Assembly: GCA_905205855.1 (NCBI GenBank) | Contig: CAJLFL010000109.1 | Span: 1 to 6,470 of the forward strand | Length of the DNA: 6,470 nucleotides | DNA from: an uncultured Eubacteriales bacterium | GTDB lineage: Bacteria; Bacillota; Clostridia; Monoglobales; Monoglobaceae | Direction: 5' to 3' | Shown here: positions 1 through 6,470 of the stretch, piece by piece | Position numbering within the stretch: position 1 is the stretch's first letter | Layout: each line of letters opens with the position of its first letter | Translations under genes and position numbers: made by a program | Notes under the pieces: model-generated | The model's input: only the letters and a program-made list of their open reading frames with translations | Databases searched by the model: none | What the model was told of the DNA's origin: nothing

Positions 1-3000
1 GGATTGCCGTGCGTAAATTCAATACTTCCGCCCCAATAGTATGTAAACCCTACCTTGATAAGGCTCAGTGCAACAACAGAACCCCATACCTTTTCGCTTC
101 CGCCGCCAAGCTCTGCGAACGCAAGTTCCATACCGCCGACTATCGGTATGTATTTGGGAAGTCCCAGAGATACATTCAGAACAAACTGCACAAAATCTGC
201 CGTATCATTGCCTGCGGCAGCTGTAATTGTAAATCTGCCGTTCATTATTTGCATAAAGTTTACGCCTGCTGACAAATTCAGATTAAAGTTCGGATACCAT
301 CCGACAGCAATTTCTCCGCCGTCTATAAATTTTGCGTCTTTAAGCATTTTCAGACTTAAATCATCAAATGATATTTTAAGCGAACGCAGCGATAATTCAA
401 GGTCGGCTGTTCCTGTCAGTATTTTTGTTATATCAAATTCAACACGCATCAGCAATGTCAAAGGCGGAATACCGTCCTTGCCGTAAATTGTATCATACAG
501 ATTATCAAAACCGCCTCCGCCGCCTGTTACCCAGACAACGCCAAGTCCGTCCACATTAAAGCCGGGCTCAAAGCCGCCGATTGCAAAGAAGAGTTTATCC
601 GGAACCGGCGCGCCCGATGGCGAAGCCTTAACCACAAGCAACAGCGACATAGCAAGCGTTGCCATTTCCACCTCCGCATCCACACCGACATTATATCCGC
701 CTATTGTGTTGATGCTTAAATCGCCCTCTATTTTATTCGGCAAAAACTTTACTATCTGCGGCAGTGCAGCATGCGCGCTCATATTTATTCCTATATAGCC
801 GGGGTTTTTCCCGCCGTAAAGCACATCATGTATAGCCGCACCTATCTCTACCCGTTCCGCATCTTTATTCGATGGCTCTATATCTTTTTCCGCAATCTGA
901 GATTTAAACTCTCCGGAATCCTCGTCAAAGGTAAGTCCAAAGGTATATCCGTCATCATTATCATCATATTGCAGCTCTGTTCCCTTTGTTGTCCATCTTG
1001 CTCCGGCAGCGGTATTTTGCCTTACTGCCGCCGCTCCGCCCGGTGTCATAAAGCCGAGGTCAAGACTGCCGCCGAACGAAATTATATCGGATTTTGTGTT
1101 ATCGTCATTCTGAATCTTACCGAGAACGCCGTACTTCATATCAATCAGAAATCCGCCGACAGTGGTCAGAGTATCAAACGCATTATCCCATTTAAGCTCG
1201 ACAAAATCCTGATTATTGACAAGCTCGCCGTTTTTTTCTACTTCGCCATTCTCACTGTATTCCGGAATAATATACTCTGTACCGCCATTTAAACGGAATG
1301 CCGCCGTACCGTTTCGCACCGTTGTATTTGCACCGACAGTTGTTATTTTTCCGTCCATGAGTATCTCAACAGTACCGTCGTCCTTTTTCTCCAGAGTCAT
1401 ATCATCACCATGATAATTAAGAATATAATTGATGTTTACATCCTTATCCTTGCCGGTCAGTCTATAATACCTTTTATTTGCTTTGTCCTGCTGTATATCC
1501 CCTCTGAATGACAAAAGCAAATCTTCTTCATTTATACCGGCGTTTTGAAATTCGTTTTCGTCCTTATACGGTATAATCTCATATTTGTTATTCTTAGCGC
1601 GCTGAACCGTCACAACTCCGTAATATGCATTATAATATCTTATGTCGCTTGATACCTGCACAACCATTGCATCAGAGGTAAAGTCCTCCGGAACGCCGTC
1701 AAGAGCCGGCTCACTTGTGCCGTTTTTCCACACGAAATGCAGTCGGTATCTTCCGGGCTCCATGTAATCCTCTAACATAATGCTTATGCTTTTCGGGCTG
1801 CTGCCTTGCTCAAAAATGATATTATCTGTCGGAATTTCATAGCTTATGCCGTTCTCTCCGCGAAGCTCAATTTTATTCAGCAAATCACTTCTGAAAAACT
1901 CCATACCGCGGCCGCTGACCGTTATATAGCGTATATCATTGTTATAAATAATGTCCGGCGCAAGTCCTGTCAGTGTAATTGCAGGCAGGCTTGAATCTCT
2001 GCCGGGAAGAATAATATGGTTTTCGGTCGAGCCGAGGCAGTAATCCTCTGCATAATAACCAAGCTCGTTTACCTCCTCATCCATATTAAACACCTTTATT
2101 ACAAATGTCCCCAGCTGAGCGCGCTCCTTTGGCTCAAATTTAAAATCAAAATATGTAACGCGGTTTTCCCCCGATTTAAAGTCGATTATATCAGAATAAA
2201 CAGGATCCGCATTATTATACTTTATCCAATTACCGCCGTCCGTCTGTCTTTGAGTTTCAAACCCTAATGCATATACGACAACGGCAAGCTGGTTATATTT
2301 TTTTGCGTTAAACTGCGGATTGGTAAGGTTTACGTTGATACGCACCACGTTGTCCGTACCGTCAGAGCCTTCGTAAGCACCTTTGAAAGCATCCTTAAAT
2401 TTCAGCTTTGACGGCGCGGTTGTGTTGATTATTATATCGTTGTCCTTATTCTTCAGATTTGCCGTTACGCCATAGTATGTCGAAAATGTTTTTTCCTGTC
2501 CTGCGGAAATGCTGCCCAGGTCATAGTACAGCGCCGCCGCACTGTCCGCCGTTTTTTTATTGTTCAGATTATTTGTAAAATTCAGTGCTTCATCCGGCGT
2601 ATAATCAAACACTGTCGACGCAATGTTTGCCCAATGTGCAAAGGTCATCTTATACGGCTTTTGCTCGGCAAAAACGCTGTTTACTCCATATCCTACAATA
2701 TTTGCCGAATACAGGTTATCTCTTACAAAATAATCTGACGGCATTTTTATGCCGGACTCATCGGTTGAGTCCCACGTTTTTTCAAACTCAAAGTATTCAT
2801 AGCCCTGTCCGAGATTTTGTTTAGGGACTTCGTAATAGCCATAGTCGTTTTCGCCGAGCTGTGTGTCTATCAGAATACGGCTTTTTACACTTTTTGTATT
2901 TGAAGAATTTTTTTTTACCGTATATGTTATCATTGCGGTGCCGAGCTGTTCGGAGGCATCATTATTTACAAGTGAAATTTTCTGCTCTGCACTTATATCA

Positions 3001-3377
3001 CCGACGCTCCATTTACTTATAATGCTCTCACCGTCTGCACCGGTTTCTGTAATAACATCAGTGCTTTTTGTTCCGAATATCCCGTATCTGCTTCCGAAAA
3101 TATATTCATCGGAACCAATCTTAAACGAGGTAAACGACGTATCAAAATATTCCCCTCTGTGGGTAAGCATGGCATTGTCATCACTTTTTTTGAGTATATC
3201 ACCGTCAAGAGTCGAGATAACATATCCGCCGTTTTCCTTATTTACGATAACCTTAATATACTGATTTGAGATTTCAAGCGTGCTGCTGTCCGTCTGCTCT
3301 GCAAAAATGAGCTGAAGCGGCGCCGCGGCAAGCAAAACCGATACCGCAATCCAAACAGATATAAAACGCTTTAACAT
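1..3377 (-). CDS. Giant secreted beta-rich protein with signal peptide, N-terminal beta-sandwich, IPT/TIG-like module and glycine-rich beta C-region; 3' end outside window
   Basis: ATG at 3377-3375 follows a strong GGAGGTG site. The frame has 1125 complete codons and no stop, and runs off the left edge. Residues 1-26 are a Sec signal peptide (MLKRF, a hydrophobic core, probable cut after IFA). Residues about 30-305 form a beta-sandwich-like module with TSFTSFKIG (80-88), RILIDTQLGEND (167-178), FAHWAN (246-251), DYTPD (258-262) and YYGV (301-304). From memory this resembles an uncharacterised N-terminal module of large Firmicutes surface proteins. About 306-462 is a further beta-rich stretch. 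About 464-570 looks like an IPT/TIG domain (ITLTGLAPD, then ITVSGRGM). About 571-700 is another beta-rich segment. The rest, about 700-1125, is an amphipathic, glycine-rich beta region with a TGGGGGF stretch at 951-957 and a YYWGG motif near the window end. No catalytic residues or cell-wall anchor are visible; any anchor would lie beyond the edge. The protein is inferred to be extracellular and structural or ligand-binding; its function is unknown. Confidence 0.88.
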   Translation of the reverse strand, partial: MLKRFISVWIAVSVLLAAAPLQLIFAEQTDSSTLEISNQYIKVIVNKENGGYVISTLDGDILKKSDDNAMLTHRGEYFDTSFTSFKIGSDEYIFGSRYGIFGTKSTDVITETGADGESIISKWSVGDISAEQKISLVNNDASEQLGTAMITYTVKKNSSNTKSVKSRILIDTQLGENDYGYYEVPKQNLGQGYEYFEFEKTWDSTDESGIKMPSDYFVRDNLYSANIVGYGVNSVFAEQKPYKMTFAHWANIASTVFDYTPDEALNFTNNLNNKKTADSAAALYYDLGSISAGQEKTFSTYYGVTANLKNKDNDIIINTTAPSKLKFKDAFKGAYEGSDGTDNVVRINVNLTNPQFNAKKYNQLAVVVYALGFETQRQTDGGNWIKYNNADPVYSDIIDFKSGENRVTYFDFKFEPKERAQLGTFVIKVFNMDEEVNELGYYAEDYCLGSTENHIILPGRDSSLPAITLTGLAPDIIYNNDIRYITVSGRGMEFFRSDLLNKIELRGENGISYEIPTDNIIFEQGSSPKSISIMLEDYMEPGRYRLHFVWKNGTSEPALDGVPEDFTSDAMVVQVSSDIRYYNAYYGVVTVQRAKNNKYEIIPYKDENEFQNAGINEEDLLLSFRGDIQQDKANKRYYRLTGKDKDVNINYILNYHGDDMTLEKKDDGTVEILMDGKITTVGANTTVRNGTAAFRLNGGTEYIIPEYSENGEVEKNGELVNNQDFVELKWDNAFDTLTTVGGFLIDMKYGVLGKIQNDDNTKSDIISFGGSLDLGFMTPGGAAAVRQNTAAGARWTTKGTELQYDDNDDGYTFGLTFDEDSGEFKSQIAEKDIEPSNKDAERVEIGAAIHDVLYGGKNPGYIGINMSAHAALPQIVKFLPNKIEGDLSINTIGGYNVGVDAEVEMATLAMSLLLVVKASPSGAPVPDKLFFAIGGFEPGFNVDGLGVVWVTGGGGGFDNLYDTIYGKDGIPPLTLLMRVEFDITKILTGTADLELSLRSLKISFDDLSLKMLKDAKFIDGGEIAVGWYPNFNLNLSAGVNFMQIMNGRFTITAAAGNDTADFVQFVLNVSLGLPKYIPIVGGMELAFAELGGGSEKVWGSVVALSLIKVGFTYYWGGSIEFTHGN

Positions 3378-3386
3378 ATTATTTTG

Positions 3387-3393
3387 CACCTCC
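3387..3393 (-). promoter_or_regulatory. Ribosome binding site of the downstream secreted protein
   Basis: The minus strand reads GGAGGTG, nine bases before the ATG at 3377-3375. It is a near-perfect anti-16S match at a good distance and fixes the start of the downstream gene. It lies within the 21-base gap after the TAA at 3399-3401, so translation of the second gene does not depend on an overlapping stop, although the two genes probably share a transcript. Confidence 0.9.
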
Positions 3394-3398
3394 GTTTC

Positions 3399-4061
3399 TT
3401 AATTCACATATACATAAAGCAAATGCATACTTCTGTCGCTCTCCTGCGAAAGAATTGTATAATACCCTTTTTGCAATGCGTCAAAGCCTTCGTTCGCATT
3501 AAAGCTCTTTGCATACTTCATTTGCGCGGCAGTTTTATACCCCTGTGCATAATAGTATTTTGCCGTTTCGCTTATGTTTTGCAGACGTATTCTGCCTATT
3601 TGGGCAGTCACCACATCATCCGCGTAAACCTGAAAACCGTTTATCTCAAAAAGGTATATATTATCCTTGACAATTACTGTTCTGCTTCTCTCGGCGGTGT
3701 TGCCTAATCTGTCCGCCGCTGTTATCTTAGCGGTATACGTTCCTTTTTTATTAAGATTTACTCCGCTTAAATCAAGCCTTAATGTTACGCCGTCATTTAC
3801 TTCGCCCAGCTTTGTTCCCAAAGGAGCATTAGCGCCGGACTGCAAATCGGATACGGTGATGTCAGCCAAAATCCTGTTTTGTGCCTCAGCCTCGGCTGTT
3901 CCTGTTTTTATAACGGTATTACCGGTAATAAATTTAATCGACGGCGCGGTTTTGTCTATAACCGATACTATTGTTTCAACGGTATTTTCGTGCCCCCATT
4001 TATCCCTTGCAATAATTTGATATGCTCCGTTTTCGGTAACAACGACATTATAGTTATATGT
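3399..4061 (-). pseudogene. 3' remnant of the Ig-like repeat protein, cut off by the in-frame TAA
   Basis: This is the same reading frame as the 802-codon part, continuing directly after the stop for 220 codons to a TAA at 3399-3401. It completes the interrupted Ig-like module (DKWGH at 4004-3990, then the linker IDKTAP ending near 3942). It adds another Ig-like module ending in DRLGN (3713-3699). It closes with a C-terminal module of about 88 residues that begins DNIYLFEING, contains GYKTAAQMKYAKSF and ends YVYVN. From memory, large clostridial Ig-repeat proteins carry similar C-termini, which supports this being the native end of one long protein. There is no in-frame ATG before the C-terminal module. 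A gene caller could pick the TTG at 3869, but that codon lies inside an Ig domain. The only purine-rich upstream matches are an AGGA almost touching the TTG and a GAGG too far away. The lack of further stops or frameshifts suggests that the break is recent or that read-through occurs. Confidence 0.75.
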
Positions 4062-4064
4062 TTA
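4062..4064 (-). other. In-frame premature TAA stop inside an Ig-like module
   Basis: The codon order on the minus strand is ...LPNG, TAA, TYNYNVVVTENG.... The protein before the stop (an Ig-domain first half ending in a VNKEDIVLPNG strand) and after it (the NG-turn, then the DxxG motif and IDKTAP linker) form one continuous module of the same pattern as the preceding copy (VSENG...DKAGN...IDELAP). One base change from AAA, CAA, GAA, TCA, TAC or TAT would create the stop; the ancestral codon cannot be told from this window. No homopolymer lies at the site, and the frame is the same on both sides, so an indel is not the cause. Confidence 0.85.
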
Positions 4065-6470
4065 CCCATTCGGCAAGACTATATCTTCCTTATTGACCTT
4101 AATCTCCGTACCCGATTTTGTTTTTGCTGAAACCGTAACACCGTCAGCTGTTTCATCATCAACATTAAGCAGAATACGTACATTGCCGCTTGTATACATA
4201 TTTCCTGCCTTGTAGGTGTCATTTGCCGAAAGCACATTGCCGATGTAATCAATACTGATTTTAATATTTGGCGCAAGCTCGTCAATACCCGATACAACCG
4301 GATAATCGGTATATACATTTCCCGCTTTATCTGCAAAGCTTAAACTACGCACTCCGTTTTCGGAAACAATAACTGTATGACTGTTTTTGTATCCGTCCTC
4401 ATGATTTTGCAGCAGCATAACCTCCTCATTATCCGCAAATACGTATTCCAGCCTTACGGTATTATTATCATAAACCTGTTTCGGATAACCCTCGGCAGGC
4501 TTTGGAATATCTCTGTCGATAACGCTGATTTCCCCGTCCTCCGGACGCCAGATTGTAAGTGCGTTATTTCTTAGGTCATAAACCGTCAGCTTTGCTCTGC
4601 AGTTTTGCTTAAATTCAACCGTAAGCGAAGAACCGCTCGCCTCAGCCGTAACATAATCCTCTGTCGGAAGAAGTTCTGTCAGACTGTCTTCGCTGCCTTT
4701 ATAAGCCTTTACTTCAGCCGCTTTAAGCTGCTCATTAAAGTTAATAAACAATTTAATCGTATTGTTTGTCGGAGTGGCAAGCAGCTTTTCTATTTCCTCC
4801 TGTGTTCTTGCGTCCATTATGCTTTGCCAGCCCTCTGATAAAACCTTTGGCGGCTCTTTGTCAATGCTGAGTACGGCTATAGCCACACTTCCGATGTTTC
4901 CTGCTTTGTCAAGCATGATAAATTGTCCCGTACCATTGACATCAAATTCGGTATAGTATCCGTTTTCATCACTTTTCAGCTCAAACGGTGTACCGTCAGC
5001 CTTTGTTCCGGTTACATATATGCCGTCCTCTGCAATATCGGTATCATTTGTGATAAGATAAGCCTTTACATTAGTTCCGTCGGAGGCATAATAGACAGTG
5101 CCCCGCGGCGCAGTCAAATCAATGGTGTCTGCCGGAAGCATAACCGATGCCTTTACGGAATTAGACTCGCCTGTTCCTGTAATATTAAGGCTTACTGTCC
5201 TGTCGGTATTGCTTTCCGACTCAAAAATAACAAGCTTTTCCTTTTCGTACACCTCTGCTCCCGCCGGAAGTGTGCCGTCTGATGATATAACCGCCGAAAC
5301 AGCTTCGCCTTTTTGATTGAACGCCTGCACCTTTACCGATACCGGCTTATTAACCGTGCCTAAATTATCGGGCTTGCTGTCTGCGTCAAAATGTCCCAGC
5401 GCTGCAAAGCCGTTTTCATCCGCTATTGAATACGTCAAACGATAACCGGTAATTTTATTATCCTTTCTTTGGGCAAATGAAATATCCGACACATCTGCGG
5501 TATAGCTGCCCTCATTCCCTGCCGCATCCCGAAAACGGAAGGTATAAGCCGTACTCTCGGATTCGCAGTCAAAGGTCACGCTTGATATTGTCTTTTTATC
5601 TTCATCGGCAATCATGGTTACGCCATCCTCACTGAAGCCTTCGATTGAATAGACTGCGGAATAAATATATTGATTATTGGTTTCAATATCTGTTTCGCTT
5701 TCCATATTGATGCTGACAATAGCCTCCGGCGGAGTCTTGTCTATATTGTTTATCGGAAAGTCAAACTTTTGGGACTGTCCAAGCTCTGTATTGGTAAGCG
5801 TATAGCTTAGCGTTCCGTTTTCGCTGAAAATAAACTCATTTGTTCCGCCTGCAACGGTCAGATTCTCCGTTTTGCTTGTGTCTATTTTTATTTTTACATC
5901 CGCAGACACAGGCGTTTGAGGCGTTATCTCCATATCGTTTGCGGTAAATATCAGCGAATGTTTAAAAGCCGCACCGCAAATATTTGCATAGATATTTTCA
6001 GTAAAGCTCCCGCCGAATAAATCATTATATCCGATTTGCGTTATTCCGTCAGCATATATAGGAATATTGCTGTGCGAAGCGCTGTAATCATTTTCAAAGC
6101 CGTCAAGCTTTACGGGAGTTGAGAATTCAAGAGTCTCGCCGTAGTTATAAACCGAATATCCGCTTTCGTTTTTAGGGTTGATAATTTCAGCTTTTTTGCC
6201 GTAAAGCGGCGTTTCAAACGTATGCTTATATTCCGTCCTGCTGCCGGCTTCGTTTTCAATCACAAGAGTTACATCCGAAATCGGTATACTATCGGAATAT
6301 TTTGCATAGATTTTTGCCGTAATCTCGTTGCTTTCGCTGTCATACACTCCCAAAACCGCGCCCGGCACACTTGTGATGTCATATTTAATATCGTCCGATA
6401 AATTATTATCCGAAATAAATCCGCTGTAGCTGTCATCAAATTTCAGATATACATTTTTTACCGTGCCTTC
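4062..6470 (-). CDS. Large bacterial Ig-like repeat surface protein, 5' end outside window, ended by a premature in-frame TAA
   Basis: The frame is open from the right window edge for 802 codons to a TAA at 4062-4064. The start lies upstream of the window; the GTG at 6368 is an internal codon, because the frame continues unbroken to the edge. Counting from the edge, Ig-like modules are marked by D-x-x-G-N-like turns at about residues 315-319 (DAAGN), 521-525 (DKAGN), 631-636 (YDLRNN, degenerate) and 714-718 (DKAGN). I-D-x-x-x-P linkers lie near 243, 450, 536, 651 and 729. This turn-plus-linker pattern is typical of bacterial Ig-like domains in Gram-positive surface proteins. A short helical stretch (about 547-565, rich in E and K) sits at the start of one module. 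No catalytic motif is visible. The TAA falls about 70 residues into the module that starts near 729, so the product would end mid-domain and lose its C-terminal part. The role is inferred to be extracellular binding or structural. The gene is upstream of, and probably co-transcribed with, the secreted protein at 3377-1. Confidence 0.85.
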   Translation of the reverse strand, partial: EGTVKNVYLKFDDSYSGFISDNNLSDDIKYDITSVPGAVLGVYDSESNEITAKIYAKYSDSIPISDVTLVIENEAGSRTEYKHTFETPLYGKKAEIINPKNESGYSVYNYGETLEFSTPVKLDGFENDYSASHSNIPIYADGITQIGYNDLFGGSFTENIYANICGAAFKHSLIFTANDMEITPQTPVSADVKIKIDTSKTENLTVAGGTNEFIFSENGTLSYTLTNTELGQSQKFDFPINNIDKTPPEAIVSINMESETDIETNNQYIYSAVYSIEGFSEDGVTMIADEDKKTISSVTFDCESESTAYTFRFRDAAGNEGSYTADVSDISFAQRKDNKITGYRLTYSIADENGFAALGHFDADSKPDNLGTVNKPVSVKVQAFNQKGEAVSAVISSDGTLPAGAEVYEKEKLVIFESESNTDRTVSLNITGTGESNSVKASVMLPADTIDLTAPRGTVYYASDGTNVKAYLITNDTDIAEDGIYVTGTKADGTPFELKSDENGYYTEFDVNGTGQFIMLDKAGNIGSVAIAVLSIDKEPPKVLSEGWQSIMDARTQEEIEKLLATPTNNTIKLFINFNEQLKAAEVKAYKGSEDSLTELLPTEDYVTAEASGSSLTVEFKQNCRAKLTVYDLRNNALTIWRPEDGEISVIDRDIPKPAEGYPKQVYDNNTVRLEYVFADNEEVMLLQNHEDGYKNSHTVIVSENGVRSLSFADKAGNVYTDYPVVSGIDELAPNIKISIDYIGNVLSANDTYKAGNMYTSGNVRILLNVDDETADGVTVSAKTKSGTEIKVNKEDIVLPNG

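Noticed and set aside
510..524. GCC-rich short tandem repeat
   Set aside because: It encodes the five-glycine stretch of the secreted protein and has no repeat structure beyond the codons.
3017..3223. 68-residue minus-strand frame inside the secreted protein gene
   Set aside because: It overlaps the well-supported long frame that has a signal peptide and strong RBS; it is an out-of-frame shadow.
3378..3398. Promoter or terminator between the two genes
   Set aside because: The gap is only 21 bases and holds just the ribosome binding site; no hairpin or -10/-35 pair fits.
3399..3869. Independent 156-residue gene starting at a TTG at 3869
   Set aside because: The TTG is inside an Ig-like module continuous with the upstream frame, and it lacks a properly spaced ribosome binding site. 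It is better read as part of the broken long gene.
3375..4064. Alternative genetic code with TAA as a sense codon, making one continuous protein
   Set aside because: The frame is indeed open across both TAAs, but a textbook RBS, an ATG and a signal peptide follow the TAA at 3399, so that codon acts as a genuine stop.
4079..4336. 85-residue minus-strand frame inside the Ig-repeat gene
   Set aside because: It is a shadow in another frame of the Ig-repeat coding sequence, with no start signal or domain.
9..5316. Plus-strand open frames of about 60-170 codons scattered across the window
   Set aside because: All lie opposite the two long minus-strand frames. Their translations are unlike structured proteins (cysteine, isoleucine and arginine rich, no domains), and none has a convincing start. 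They are antisense shadows.
4062..6368. Gene start at the GTG at 6368
   Set aside because: The frame continues upstream to the window edge with the same kind of beta-rich protein, and there is no signal peptide at the GTG. The true start is outside the window.

Overview
The window is a minus-strand locus holding two very large, apparently secreted, beta-rich proteins in tandem, transcribed from right to left. Both genes run off the window edges. The strong GGAGGTG ribosome binding site, the Sec-type signal peptide, the moderate-to-low GC content (judged by eye) and the style of Ig-like repeat suggest a Gram-positive member of the Clostridia, perhaps a gut or anaerobic-digester species. That assignment is inference; there is no rRNA or other taxonomic marker here.

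Right part (6470 down to 3399): an Ig-repeat surface protein whose start lies outside the window. It carries at least five modules marked by a D-x-x-G-N-like turn followed by an I-D-x-x-x-P linker. The frame is cut by one in-frame TAA at 4062-4064, in the middle of an Ig-like module. After the stop the same frame stays open for another 220 codons. This stretch finishes the interrupted module, adds another Ig-like module and ends in a distinct C-terminal module, with a second TAA at 3399-3401. The 3' part has no convincing start of its own, so I read this as a recent nonsense mutation, or a read-through or population-variable stop, rather than two natural genes.

Middle (3398 to 3378): a 21-base intergenic gap containing the Shine-Dalgarno sequence of the next gene. 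There is no room for a promoter or terminator, so the two genes are probably co-transcribed.

Left part (3377 to 1): a second giant secreted protein. It has a signal peptide, an N-terminal beta-sandwich module, an IPT/TIG-like module and a long glycine-rich beta region that continues past the left edge. I translated this frame codon by codon; it has 1125 complete codons without a stop. I see no enzyme active site in either protein. The likely shared role is at the cell surface (adhesion, carbohydrate binding or scaffold), but this is not shown by the sequence.

No RNA genes, mobile elements, CRISPR arrays or plus-strand genes are supported. Essentially the whole window is coding on the minus strand.
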